Below are positions 49,375 through 58,157 of a stretch of DNA of 64,000 bases, piece by piece. How positions within the stretch are numbered: position 1 is the first letter of the stretch; each line of letters starts with the position of its first letter. Source of the DNA: Lactococcus lactis (GTDB lineage: Bacteria > Bacillota > Bacilli > Lactobacillales > Streptococcaceae); contig NZ_CP118969.1 of the NCBI RefSeq assembly GCF_029023865.1, positions 434,001 to 498,000 of the forward strand, in the 5' to 3' direction. The position numbers and the translations under genes were made by a program. The notes beneath the pieces are model-generated. The model was not told the origin of the DNA and ran no database searches. It worked only from the letters and a program-made list of their open reading frames with translations.

Positions 49375-49959
49375 ATGTTAAATTTTGATGATAAAAAATT
49401 TGAAGAAAAAACTTTAGCTAGAGAAGAAATTTTTAGTGGGAAGATTTTTCATGTTGTAAAAGACGTAGTTTCTTTGCATGATGGACAAGAGAGTTTTAGA
49501 GAACTTGTTTTTCATAATGGAGGAACAGCGATTGCACCTGTTCACAACAATAAGATGATTTTAGTTGGTCAATATCGTAAAGCATTGGAAAAATTTATTT
49601 TTGAAATTCCGGCAGGAAAACTTGAAAAAGGTGAAGAAAAAGATCCCAAAGCTGCGGCCTTAAGAGAGCTCGAAGAAGAGACTGGATATCTGGCGCAAGA
49701 TTTGACAGAAATTACAGCTTTTTATGGGACACCCGGTTTTTCATCAGAGAAAACATATGTCTATTTCTCATCAAATTTAACAAAAGTGGAACATCCAAAA
49801 CCCGCTGATGACGGTGAGTTTTTGGAACAAATTGAAGTCACTTTAAGCGAAGCAAAAAAAATGATTGAACTTGAACAAATTGCGGATGCAAAAACAATTA
49901 TGGCTATTTGGTATTGGGAAATGCAATATTTGAAAAAGGAGCTTGAAAATAATGCCTAA
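49375..49959 (+). CDS. nudF: Nudix ADP-ribose pyrophosphatase
   Basis: 194 residues. The Nudix box starts at GKLEKGEEKDPKAAALRELE and ends EETGYL (residues 82-107), with the preceding FIFEIPA strand of ADP-ribose enzymes and GTPGFSSEKTYVYFS downstream. Hydrolyses ADP-ribose to AMP and ribose 5-phosphate. Overlaps the next gene by 8 bases. Confidence 0.88.
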   Translation: MLNFDDKKFEEKTLAREEIFSGKIFHVVKDVVSLHDGQESFRELVFHNGGTAIAPVHNNKMILVGQYRKALEKFIFEIPAGKLEKGEEKDPKAAALRELEEETGYLAQDLTEITAFYGTPGFSSEKTYVYFSSNLTKVEHPKPADDGEFLEQIEVTLSEAKKMIELEQIADAKTIMAIWYWEMQYLKKELENNA

Positions 49960-50230
49960 ACCTCTTTTAACAGACGAAGTAATTGAACAAGCAAAACAGG
50001 ATAAGAAAAATCTTGAACGCAGATTGCAAAGAGAGCTTGAAGAAGATACTGAAATCGCTGAAAAATACGATAGTATTGAGAAAAATTTAAGCAAAAATGC
50101 TGTTTATAAAAGTCGAAGAATTGAAAATGCCAAGGCTCAAAAACGTGGAAAAGCAATTAATAAATGGCTTTTCATCGTTACACTAATTGTTGTTCTATTG
50201 GCAGTAGCTTTCTTTTTGTACTACTTTTAG
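49952..50230 (+). CDS. Small C-terminally anchored membrane protein
   Basis: 92 residues: charged helical N-terminal part (DEVIEQAKQDKKNLERRLQRELEEDTEIAEKYD) and one C-terminal helix (WLFIVTLIVVLLAVAFFLYYF). No function known to me; streptococci carry a similar small gene between nudF and mtnN. ATG 49952 chosen; AAAAGGAG upstream. Confidence 0.75.
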   Translation: MPKPLLTDEVIEQAKQDKKNLERRLQRELEEDTEIAEKYDSIEKNLSKNAVYKSRRIENAKAQKRGKAINKWLFIVTLIVVLLAVAFFLYYF

Positions 50231-50262
50231 AGAGTAAAAAGATTAGAAAAAAGGTAAAAAAA

Positions 50263-50943
50263 ATGAAAATAGGAATTATTTGTGCGATGGATGAAGAAAT
50301 TCGCATACTTGTTGAAAACTTAGAAAATGCAGAAAAACATACTCGTCATGGTTTAGTTTTTCATACAGGTTCAATTGGCCGGCATGAAGTGGTCCTTGTC
50401 CAATCTGGAATTGGTAAAGTGATGTCTGCTTTGGCAGTTGGATTTTTGGTTGACATTTTTGATGTCGACGCCATTATCAATACTGGATCAGCGGGAGCAG
50501 TTGCTCAAGGTTTAGCAATTGGTGATGTTGTAGTTGCCGATAAACTTGCTTATCATGATGTTGATGTTACTGCTTTTGGTTATGCTTATGGCCAAATGGC
50601 TCAACAACCTTTATATTTTGAATCAAGTAAATATTTTGTTTCTGAATTGAAAAAAGTTTTAGAAAATGTGCATGTTGGATTGATTACTAGTTCAGATAGT
50701 TTTATCAGTAGCTCTAGTAAAATTGCTGAGATTAAAGAGCATTTTCCGGATGTTTTAGCCGTTGAAATGGAAGGGGCTTCTATTGCTCAAGCTGCAACAG
50801 TACTTGGAAAACCATTTGTAATTATTCGTGCGATGTCTGATACTGCTGACCATGATGCTAATGTTAATTTTGATAAATTTATTATTGAAGCAGGAAAAAA
50901 ATCAGCTGAGGGCTTGATTCGTTTACTCGAAGAAATGGTATAA
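50263..50943 (+). CDS. mtnN: 5'-methylthioadenosine/S-adenosylhomocysteine nucleosidase
   Basis: 226 residues. MKIGIICAMDEEI (general acid Glu near 11), VVLVQSGIGKV, INTGSAGAV and the base-binding AVEMEGASIAQAA (Glu/Glu near 170) plus RAMSDTAD (catalytic Asp) are all present. Cleaves MTA and SAH, feeding the methyl cycle and LuxS. RBS AAAGGTAAAAAA; in the nudF operon. Confidence 0.95.
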   Translation: MKIGIICAMDEEIRILVENLENAEKHTRHGLVFHTGSIGRHEVVLVQSGIGKVMSALAVGFLVDIFDVDAIINTGSAGAVAQGLAIGDVVVADKLAYHDVDVTAFGYAYGQMAQQPLYFESSKYFVSELKKVLENVHVGLITSSDSFISSSSKIAEIKEHFPDVLAVEMEGASIAQAATVLGKPFVIIRAMSDTADHDANVNFDKFIIEAGKKSAEGLIRLLEEMV

Positions 50944-50949
50944 AATTGG

Positions 50950-50975
50950 AATCTATCTTTTGATAGATTTTTCTT
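50950..50975 (+). terminator. Terminator after mtnN
   Basis: AATCTATC, TTTT loop, GATAGATT, TTTC-TTTTT. Confidence 0.7.
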
Positions 50976-51000
50976 TTTATGAGAACTAAGAGGAAGTGAA

Positions 51001-51594
51001 ATGGGAGAAATCAAGGATAAAAGGTTAGAACTCTTAATTGAGGAAGTTAATATTTTTTTGAATAATGACCAATTGTTTGAGCACTGTTTAGCAGTGGCAA
51101 GGACGGCTGAGGCACTGACAGAAGAATTAACTGATTCTAATGAAAGACGTTCTCAAGCTTTTATAGCAGGACTTTTACATGATATTGGTGGAATTTATCC
51201 AAATGATCAAAGAGTAGAAAAAGCAGAAATTTTTAATATCGAATTACTGACAGAAGAGCGTGAATTTCCATTAATTATTCATCAGAAACTTTCTAAGTAT
51301 TTGGCGAGTCAACATTTTAAAATTACTGACGAACAAGTTCTGTCAGCAATTGAATGTCATACTACCCTAAGAAAAAATTTTACAGAATTGGACTTGATTG
51401 TTTTTCTTGCTGACAAAATTAGCTGGGATGGTGGAGATAATGCGCCATTTAGGCAGGGATTACTGACAGCTCTGTCAGTAAATTTGCAAAGTGCGGCACT
51501 TTATTATATTAATTTCATTATTGATGATGGATTGAAAGTTGCCCACCCATGGCTTTTAGAAGCAAAGAAAGATTTAGAAAATCAGCTTTCCTAG
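51001..51594 (+). CDS. HD-domain hydrolase, YqeK-like
   Basis: 197 residues. H in LFEHCLAVARTAEAL near residue 27, the HD pair in GLLHDIGGIYP near 60-61, IIHQKLSKYLASQHF and IECHTT, and a final Asp in LIVFLADKIS; this is the metal-binding pattern of YqeK-type (symmetrical Ap4A hydrolase) HD proteins. Substrate is inferred. The gene contains four copies or variants of the CTGACAG motif. Its stop codon lies within a terminator stem. Confidence 0.75.
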   Translation: MGEIKDKRLELLIEEVNIFLNNDQLFEHCLAVARTAEALTEELTDSNERRSQAFIAGLLHDIGGIYPNDQRVEKAEIFNIELLTEEREFPLIIHQKLSKYLASQHFKITDEQVLSAIECHTTLRKNFTELDLIVFLADKISWDGGDNAPFRQGLLTALSVNLQSAALYYINFIIDDGLKVAHPWLLEAKKDLENQLS

Positions 51595-51606
51595 CTGATT
51601 TTTTTG
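51579..51606 (+). terminator. Terminator overlapping the HD gene stop
   Basis: AAATCAGCT, loop TTCCT, AGCTGATTT and TTTTT; the stop codon TAG lies across the start of the right arm. Confidence 0.75.
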
Positions 51607-51722
51607 ATAATTTAGATTATAATAGAAGAATGTAAAAAATAATAGAATATCATTATTCAAAATTGATAATGATTATTTTTATCGAAACTTTTGTCAGAAG
51701 TTTCGATTTATTGGGAGGTATT

Positions 51723-53033
51723 ATGACAGTAACATCAGATTTCACACAAAAACTCTACGAAAATTTTGCAGAAAATACAAAATTGCGTGCGGTGGAAAAT
51801 GCCGTGACTAAAAATGGTTTGCTTTCATCACTCGAAGTCCGTGGTTCACATGCAGCAAATTTGCCTGAGTTTTCAATTGACTTGACAAAAGACCCTGTAA
51901 CGAATCAAAAACAATCTGGTCGTTGCTGGATGTTTGCTGCTTTGAACACTTTCCGTCATAAATTTATCAATGAATTTAAAACAGAAGATTTTGAGTTTTC
52001 ACAAGCTTACACTTTCTTCTGGGATAAATATGAAAAATCAAACTGGTTCATGGAACAAATTATTGGTGATATTGAAATGGACGATCGTCGTTTGAAATTC
52101 CTTTTACAAACACCACAACAAGATGGTGGTCAATGGGATATGATGGTTGCAATTTTTGAAAAATATGGAATTGTTCCCAAAGCTGTTTATCCTGAATCAC
52201 AAGCTTCAAGTAGCTCACGTGAATTGAATCAATACTTGAATAAACTACTCCGTCAAGATGCTGAAATTTTGCGTTATACAATTGAGCAAGGTGGAGATGT
52301 TAAAGCAGTTAAAGAAGAACTTTTACAAGAAGTCTTTAATTTCCTTGCGGTAACTTTAGGTTTGCCACCACAAAATTTTGAATTTGCTTTCCGTAATAAA
52401 GATAATGAATACAAAAAATTCATTGGTAGTCCAAAAGAATTTTACAATGAATATGTTGGAATTGATTTGAATAATTATGTGTCAGTAATCAATGCTCCAA
52501 CTGCTGACAAACCTTATAATAAGAGCTACACAGTTGAGTTTCTTGGAAATGTTGTCGGTGGTAAAGAAGTGAAACATTTGAATGTTGAAATGGACCGCTT
52601 TAAAAAATTGGCCATTGCCCAAATGCAAGCTGGTGAAACAGTTTGGTTTGGTTGTGACGTGGGCCAAGAATCAAATCGTTCAGCCGGACTTTTGACAATG
52701 GATTCTTATGATTTCAAATCTTCATTGGATATTGAATTTACTCAAAGCAAAGCAGGACGTCTTGACTATGGTGAGTCGTTGATGACGCATGCCATGGTTT
52801 TAGCGGGTGTTGATTTAGATGCTGACGGAAATTCAACTAAATGGAAAGTTGAAAATTCATGGGGTAAAGATGCGGGTCAAAAAGGATATTTTGTTGCCTC
52901 TGATGAATGGATGGATGAATATACTTATCAAATTGTTGTCCGTAAAGACCTTTTAACTGAAGAAGAATTGGCTGCTTACGAAGAGAAACCTCAAGTACTT
53001 CTACCATGGGACCCAATGGGTGCTTTAGCTTAA
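51723..53033 (+). CDS. pepC: Aminopeptidase C (bleomycin-hydrolase family)
   Basis: 436 residues, the known length for L. lactis PepC. Papain-fold cysteine aminopeptidase: QSGRCWMFAALN (catalytic Cys near 71), SLMTHAMVLAG (His near 361) and VENSWGKD (Asn near 383). Hexameric cytoplasmic peptidase that trims casein-derived peptides. GGGAGGTATT before ATG 51723; a longer frame upstream has no ribosome site. Confidence 0.97.
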   Translation: MTVTSDFTQKLYENFAENTKLRAVENAVTKNGLLSSLEVRGSHAANLPEFSIDLTKDPVTNQKQSGRCWMFAALNTFRHKFINEFKTEDFEFSQAYTFFWDKYEKSNWFMEQIIGDIEMDDRRLKFLLQTPQQDGGQWDMMVAIFEKYGIVPKAVYPESQASSSSRELNQYLNKLLRQDAEILRYTIEQGGDVKAVKEELLQEVFNFLAVTLGLPPQNFEFAFRNKDNEYKKFIGSPKEFYNEYVGIDLNNYVSVINAPTADKPYNKSYTVEFLGNVVGGKEVKHLNVEMDRFKKLAIAQMQAGETVWFGCDVGQESNRSAGLLTMDSYDFKSSLDIEFTQSKAGRLDYGESLMTHAMVLAGVDLDADGNSTKWKVENSWGKDAGQKGYFVASDEWMDEYTYQIVVRKDLLTEEELAAYEEKPQVLLPWDPMGALA

Positions 53034-53046
53034 TTTGCAAACAAAG

Positions 53047-53077
53047 AACATTTAACTTTAGGTTAAATGTTTTTTTA
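53047..53077 (+). terminator. Terminator of pepC
   Basis: AACATTTAAC, 5-base loop, GTTAAATGTT, T-run; adjoins the next -35. Confidence 0.8.
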
Positions 53078-53108
53078 TTGACTTAAAGTTCACTTCAAGT
53101 GTTAAAAT
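53078..53108 (+). promoter_or_regulatory. MerR-type promoter and operator, leaderless
   Basis: TTGACT (53078-53083), a 19-base spacer, TAAAAT (53103-53108). The spacer region holds the near-palindrome CTTAAAGTTCACTTCAAG (53082-53099). Long spacers with a central palindrome are the hallmark of MerR-controlled promoters. ATG 53115 follows after six bases. Confidence 0.7.
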
Positions 53109-53114
53109 AAAAGA

Positions 53115-53519
53115 ATGAATATAAAAAAAGCTGCTGAATTATCAGGGATAAAAACAGATAATATAAGGTATTATGAAAGAATTGGGCTGATTCCTAAAAT
53201 TACACGGACAGAATCTGGAATAAGAAATTTTACAGAAGCTAATATTAGAACTTTGAAATTTGTCAAACACATGCGAGATGCAGGTGTGCAAGTTGAACCT
53301 TTGACCCGTTATATGGCATTAGTGAATGAGGGAAATCCCGGAACGAAAGAAGAAAGAATTGAAATTTTGAAGAACCAGGTTGAACAATTGAGAACAGAAA
53401 TTATTGAAAAGCAATCTGCCTTGGATTATTTGACATTCAAAATTGAAAATTATGATGAAGTGATGTTGCCAAATGAAATTAATTTGAACCAAAGTTCAAA
53501 AGAAACAATCAAGATTTAA
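53115..53519 (+). CDS. MerR family transcription regulator
   Basis: 134 residues. Winged HTH at the N-terminus (MNIKKAAELSGIKTDNIRYYERIGLIP), dimerisation coiled coil (about 78-118). No cysteine, so not a metal or thiol sensor of the usual kind; the nearest type is the AdhR/YraB-like group that controls aldo/keto reductases and dehydrogenases. Likely autoregulated through the 19-base-spacer promoter. Followed 15 bases later by a LysR gene. Confidence 0.9.
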   Translation: MNIKKAAELSGIKTDNIRYYERIGLIPKITRTESGIRNFTEANIRTLKFVKHMRDAGVQVEPLTRYMALVNEGNPGTKEERIEILKNQVEQLRTEIIEKQSALDYLTFKIENYDEVMLPNEINLNQSSKETIKI

Positions 53520-53534
53520 ATAGGAAAAGAATAA

Positions 53535-54413
53535 ATGGAACTTCGATTATTAAAATATTTTTGGGCAGTTGCAACTGCTGGAACAGTATCCAAAGCTGCT
53601 GAACAGTTATATATTACGCAGCCAACATTATCTAGACAAATTAAAGAACTTGAACGCGAACTAGATACACAACTTTTTATGCGTGATGGGAAAAAACTGA
53701 TCTTAACTGAAGATGGACAATTTCTTAAAATTAAGGCCGAGGAAATTTTACAGCTGACCAGTAAAACAGTACAAGTTTTTGAAGACCGAAAAAATGCAGA
53801 ATTATCTGGCCATCTGACGATCGGTGCTTTAGAAGGCTGGACAACTTCCAGTATCGCTAAAACGCTCCAAAGACTGACAAATAAATATCCGTCAATTACT
53901 TTTACAATTTTGTCAGGAAATGCTGATGATATCAAATGGAAGATTGACAACGGACTAGTTGATGTTGGTTTTTTGTTAGAGCCAACATCAACTGAAAAAT
54001 ATAATGTTGAAAAAATTGGCTTTCCTGAACGTTGGATGATGCTCACTCAATCCGATTCAGAACTTGCAGAATTAGATGAAGTAAGTCCAGAAATATTTAA
54101 AAAGCAAAGAATATTAATTTCAGAACGACCAGAAGTTCGTCAATTTATAGCCGATTGGGCAGGCTGCCAAGTGAGTGATTTAGAAATTATTGGCGGCTTT
54201 AATCTCGGTTTTCATCTTTTTGAAATTGCTCGTGCAGGAATTGGTGAAGCAGTTGTTACAGAAGGGGCGCTTATTCGAGATTACCCTGATTTAAAAGCTA
54301 TTCCATTGAGTCCGGAAGTGAAAACTTTAAGTGTGCTTGCTTGGAAAAAAAATATTCCACTGACTCCTCTTACAAGAGCATTTATTAAGCAATATCTTCA
54401 AGATAATGAATAA
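53535..54413 (+). CDS. LysR family transcription regulator
   Basis: 292 residues. N-terminal HTH (LRLLKYFWAVATAGTVSKAAEQLYITQPTLSRQIKELE) and a C-terminal effector domain (from about 90: GHLTIGALEGWTTSSIAKTLQRL). Co-transcribed with merR. Probably acts on the MFS and aldo/keto reductase genes that follow. TAGGAAAAGAATAA before ATG. Confidence 0.93.
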   Translation: MELRLLKYFWAVATAGTVSKAAEQLYITQPTLSRQIKELERELDTQLFMRDGKKLILTEDGQFLKIKAEEILQLTSKTVQVFEDRKNAELSGHLTIGALEGWTTSSIAKTLQRLTNKYPSITFTILSGNADDIKWKIDNGLVDVGFLLEPTSTEKYNVEKIGFPERWMMLTQSDSELAELDEVSPEIFKKQRILISERPEVRQFIADWAGCQVSDLEIIGGFNLGFHLFEIARAGIGEAVVTEGALIRDYPDLKAIPLSPEVKTLSVLAWKKNIPLTPLTRAFIKQYLQDNE

Positions 54414-54497
54414 AAAGTTACTGACAGAAATTAGAGCATATTTGTAAAGACTTAAGTCTCAACAGCTATTCTCAGAAAGCTCTGTCAGTAACTTTTT
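54412..54497. terminator. Long-armed CTGACAG inverted repeat
   Basis: AAAAAGTTACTGACAGA and its exact complement (17 bases) flank a 52-base loop. Terminates the merR-lysR unit and is the longest member of the CTGACAG hairpin family here. Confidence 0.7.
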
Positions 54498-54578
54498 TGT
54501 CAGTATTATGCTCGCAAAGCATAATAATAACTAAAATAAGCATTTCTAATCAGTGAATTTTTATTTTAAAATAAATCT

Positions 54579-55907
54579 ATGAAAAATAAAAAAACATTTG
54601 GTCTTATCCTTTTTATTATTTTGTTTTCCTATTTCCTTATTTTAATGGATAACTCAATAATATTTACAAGTAGCTTAAAAATTTCTCAAGATTTAAAAAT
54701 GAATGAATCAACTTTATCTTGGGTTTCTAATGCTTATACGATTACGTTTGGTGGTTTTCTTTTATTAGCAGGACGCCTGGGTGATTTATTAGGGCGAAAA
54801 ATAATTTTCCTTCTTGGACTTTTCATTTTTGGATTTTCTAGTTTAGTTGTCGGTTTGTCAACTTCTTCAGAAATGATGATTATTGCCAGAGCAGTTCAAG
54901 GGATTGGTTCGGCTATTCTTGCTCCAACAAGTTTAGCTTTATTAATGGATACATATAAAGGGGATTTAAGAGTTAGAGCTATCTCATATTATGGAGCAAC
55001 TGCGGGAATTGGCTCAAGTTTTGGACTTATTCTAGGCGGCTGGCTCACTTCGGCTCTTTCATGGCGTGTTGGCTTTTTATTAAATGTTCCTTTTAGTTTA
55101 TTATTAATTAATCTAACTCTTGTTAATGTTCATCAAAGCGATATCAAAGCTAGCAAAATTGACTTTTTGGGAAGTTTTCTGTCAGTCCTTATCTCAGTCC
55201 TATTTGTTTTCGGAATTACGGTAAGTAATTTGTTCATCATTATCCTCTCATTCATTTTAATTATCTTATTTATACTTTGGGAAAAAATGTTAACTTATGC
55301 ATTAATTCCTTTAGAATTATTTAAAAATAAAGTACGGACGGGTTCGTATGTTGCACGCTTTGCCTTTATGATGGCAATGTTGACTTACTGGTTTATTCTG
55401 CCGCAGATTATGCAAAAAATGTATCATTTTTCACCATTGCAATCCGGACTTGCTTTTCTTCCTTTAACAATCGTAAATTTTATCGCGGCTCTTTTTCTTC
55501 CTAGATTAACTAGAGCATTAGGAAATAGTAAAGTAATGATCCTAGGACAAGTGATTTTACTGACAGGAATGATTTTGTCATTAGTTTCGCAACCAGAATG
55601 GGGATATTTCTATGCGATGATTTTTCAAATGATGATTATTGGATTAGGGCAAGGTTGGCTTCTTGCTCCGCTGACGGCAGCGGGAGTAGAAGAGGTCAGT
55701 CCAGAATTATCAGGAGCTGCATCAGGTTTGACAAATATGATGCATCAACTTGGAGGACCTGTTGGTTTATCTATTGTTGTGTTATTTAGCTCAAATATTG
55801 TTGACTTAAGTGCTTATTATCATTTGGTCATGGGATTCATCACCGCTTTTCTATCAGTAGGCCTTCTTGTCTTAATTTTTACTAGACCAGACAATAATAA
55901 AAAATAA
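54579..55907 (+). CDS. MFS drug/H+ antiporter, DHA2-like
   Basis: 442 residues with about 12-14 membrane helices. SLKISQDLKMNESTLSWVSNAYTITFGGFLLLAGRLGDLLGRK (motif A near residues 65-73), RAVQGIGSAILAPTSLALLMD and the motif C-like GATAGIGSSFGLILGGWL are typical of EmrB/QacA-type exporters. Substrate unknown. TAAAAT lies six bases before ATG, so the mRNA may be leaderless; the weak -35 fits activator control by the LysR protein. Confidence 0.88.
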   Translation: MKNKKTFGLILFIILFSYFLILMDNSIIFTSSLKISQDLKMNESTLSWVSNAYTITFGGFLLLAGRLGDLLGRKIIFLLGLFIFGFSSLVVGLSTSSEMMIIARAVQGIGSAILAPTSLALLMDTYKGDLRVRAISYYGATAGIGSSFGLILGGWLTSALSWRVGFLLNVPFSLLLINLTLVNVHQSDIKASKIDFLGSFLSVLISVLFVFGITVSNLFIIILSFILIILFILWEKMLTYALIPLELFKNKVRTGSYVARFAFMMAMLTYWFILPQIMQKMYHFSPLQSGLAFLPLTIVNFIAALFLPRLTRALGNSKVMILGQVILLTGMILSLVSQPEWGYFYAMIFQMMIIGLGQGWLLAPLTAAGVEEVSPELSGAASGLTNMMHQLGGPVGLSIVVLFSSNIVDLSAYYHLVMGFITAFLSVGLLVLIFTRPDNNKK

Positions 55908-55918
55908 AAGGAGAAAAA

Positions 55919-56764
55919 ATGCAAACAAAATTAACATTAAATGATGGCAATGTCATTCCCCAATTCGGTTTGGGACTTTATCAGCTTCCAGAAGGAACAG
56001 AAACGCAAAATATTGTAAAAACTGCCTTGGAATTAGGTTATCGTCATCTGGATACGGCACACGCTTATCAAAATGAAACTTCTGTCGGTCAAGCAATTCA
56101 AGACTCAGAAATTTCAAATTCTGAAATCTGGATTACAAGCAAGCTTTGGCCTTCTGATTATGAGCAAGCGCCAGAAGCAATTGAGCGAATGCTAAAACGC
56201 CTAAAAGTTGAACAAATTGATTTACTCTTATTGCATCAACAGGTTGGAAATTATCGAAAAGCATGGATTGCTTTAGAAAATGCTGTAAAAGAGGGACAGG
56301 TGAAATCAATTGGAATTTCAAATTTTGATGGAGAAAGATTAGTTGATTTATTTAATTTTGCTGATATCAAACCGAGTGTCATTCAAGTAGAAACTCATCC
56401 TTATCATCAACAAGTAGAATTACAGGAATTTTTGAAACCTTATGGTACAAAAATTGAAAGTTGGTATCCTCTGGGACATGGCGATAAAAACTTACTTGAA
56501 GAAAAAATATTTAAAAAAATGGCTAAAAAATATAATAAAACAGTCGCACAAATCATTTTGCGTTGGCATATTCAAGAGGGAATTATTGTTTTTCCACGCT
56601 CAACGCTAAAAGAACATTTAGCAGAAAATATAAATATTTTTGATTTTGAATTATCCTGCTCCGAAATAAAAGAAATTCGTAAATTAAATAAAAAACAACC
56701 TTATTTTACGATGACCTATGAGGAGCAAGAAAAAAACTTTTTGTCATGGAAACTAGAAGACTAA
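55919..56764 (+). CDS. Aldo/keto reductase
   Basis: 281 residues. The catalytic tetrad is visible: Asp and Tyr in LDTAHAYQNE (near 46-51), Lys in TSKLWPSDY and His in LLLHQQ. NADPH-binding IGISNF, QVETHPYHQQ and IVFPRSTLKEHLAENI follow. Reduces aldehydes or 2-oxo compounds. Eleven bases after the MFS gene with AAAAGGAGAAAAA; same operon. Confidence 0.93.
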   Translation: MQTKLTLNDGNVIPQFGLGLYQLPEGTETQNIVKTALELGYRHLDTAHAYQNETSVGQAIQDSEISNSEIWITSKLWPSDYEQAPEAIERMLKRLKVEQIDLLLLHQQVGNYRKAWIALENAVKEGQVKSIGISNFDGERLVDLFNFADIKPSVIQVETHPYHQQVELQEFLKPYGTKIESWYPLGHGDKNLLEEKIFKKMAKKYNKTVAQIILRWHIQEGIIVFPRSTLKEHLAENINIFDFELSCSEIKEIRKLNKKQPYFTMTYEEQEKNFLSWKLED

Positions 56765-56834
56765 AGCACAGTTTCTCATGCTTTTATGCAAAAGTGATAT
56801 ACTTTAGAGAGTTAGAACTTTTAAAACAAAAAAT

Positions 56835-56864
56835 AAAATCAAGCCTAGATAGTCTTGATTTTTT
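56835..56864 (+). terminator. Terminator before the amino-acid oxidase gene
   Basis: AAAATCAAG, 10-base loop, CTTGATTTT and T-run; a possible promoter TGATATACT lies at about 56793. Confidence 0.7.
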
Positions 56865-56893
56865 CTATATTTCATTGAAAAAAGGAGAATGTG

Positions 56894-58012
56894 ATGAAAA
56901 AAATTGCAATTATTGGTGGCGGAATAATCGGTATGACCTTAGCCAATTATTTAGATACTGATAAATTTGATATTAGTCTTTTTGATGATGAAAAAAATCA
57001 GGCAACTAAAGCAAGTGCTGGGATTATTTCTCCTTGGCTTTCTAAAAGAAGAAATAAAAAATGGTATCAATTGGCAAAAGATGGTGCAGCTTTTTTTGAA
57101 AAAATGAAAAATGATTTTGAGTTAACTGAAGATGTTTATGAAAAATGTGGCACTCTTTTTTTGCGACAAAAATTAGACTTAATTGAGTTAGAAAAGTTGG
57201 CAATTGAAAGAAAAAAAGAAGCTCCCGAGATGGGTGAGATTAAGAGACTCTCGGAGGAAGAAACTGTTGCTTTATTTCCATTATTAAAACCAAGAGAAAG
57301 TTTGTATCTTTCAGGAGGTGCAAGATTAGATGGAAAAGCTTACTTATCGTCATTAAAAAAGCGAGCTCAAAAAAGAGAGGTCAAATTTTATTCAGAGCGG
57401 GCAACAATTGCTCGAGCGTTAGATAAATGGCAAGTCATTCATGAAGGTGTGACGGAAGTGGTAGATGATTTAGTTTTATGCCCGGGGCCAGCTTTAAAAG
57501 AACTTTTGGAATCAATTGGCACACAAGTGGATGTCAAGCCACAAAAAGGACAATTAATTTCATTTCAAACGGATTTTGAAACAAAAAATTGGCCAGTTTT
57601 ATTTTTAGAAGGGGCTGCAGATATCATTCCTTTTCAAAATGGTCAAGTTCTTTTGGGAGCAACCCATGAAAATGAAGAGGGTTGGGATTTGTCAGAGAGT
57701 CAGGAAGCTTTTGAAAGCTTGACAGAGGGGGTCAAATCTTACTTATCAGATACAAAACTAATTGACTTTCCATATCATTATCGTGTGGGAACACGTGCTT
57801 ATTCTTCAGATTTTTCGCCTTTTTTTGGTCCGCACCCTGACTTTTCTTCATTAGCTTTTGCCAGCGCTTTGGGGTCATCTGGATTAACTACTGGTCCTTA
57901 TATCGCCTATTTACTTGCCCAATATTTTAATCATCCAGAAATTTCTTGGGATAGTTCAAATTATCAAAAAGACATAAAAAATTATATTAATATAGAAAAA
58001 ACGAGCAATTAA
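56894..58012 (+). CDS. FAD-dependent oxidoreductase, DadA/glycine-oxidase family
   Basis: 372 residues. N-terminal dinucleotide fold IAIIGGGIIGMTLANYL (residues 4-20) and FDDEKNQATKASAGIISPWLSKRR, C-terminal RVGTRAYSSDFSPFFGPHPDFSSLAFASALGSSGLTTGPYIA. The family oxidises D-amino acids, glycine or sarcosine; substrate not known. ATG 56894 chosen over the GTG one codon before; AAAAAGGAGAATGTG upstream. Confidence 0.85.
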   Translation: MKKIAIIGGGIIGMTLANYLDTDKFDISLFDDEKNQATKASAGIISPWLSKRRNKKWYQLAKDGAAFFEKMKNDFELTEDVYEKCGTLFLRQKLDLIELEKLAIERKKEAPEMGEIKRLSEEETVALFPLLKPRESLYLSGGARLDGKAYLSSLKKRAQKREVKFYSERATIARALDKWQVIHEGVTEVVDDLVLCPGPALKELLESIGTQVDVKPQKGQLISFQTDFETKNWPVLFLEGAADIIPFQNGQVLLGATHENEEGWDLSESQEAFESLTEGVKSYLSDTKLIDFPYHYRVGTRAYSSDFSPFFGPHPDFSSLAFASALGSSGLTTGPYIAYLLAQYFNHPEISWDSSNYQKDIKNYINIEKTSN

Positions 58013-58030
58013 AAGGCTTATTATCACACT

Positions 58031-58086
58031 AAAAAATTATGTAAATCATCAGAAGAGGAACTTTTGGTGTTTTACATAATTTTTTT
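58031..58086 (+). terminator. Terminator of the oxidoreductase gene
   Basis: AAAAAATTATGTAAA and TTTACATAATTTTTT form a 15-base stem with a 25-base loop. Confidence 0.75.
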
Positions 58087-58142
58087 GTCAGATACATAAT
58101 GAGCCAGAGTAACGAATTGAGTCAGGTTTTTTTGTCTAAAAA

Positions 58143-58151
58143 TGATATAAT
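58143..58151 (+). promoter_or_regulatory. Extended -10 promoter, leaderless rlmB
   Basis: TGATATAAT ends six bases (GATTTC) before ATG 58158; no -35 at correct spacing and no Shine-Dalgarno. Confidence 0.6.
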
Positions 58152-58157
58152 GATTTC

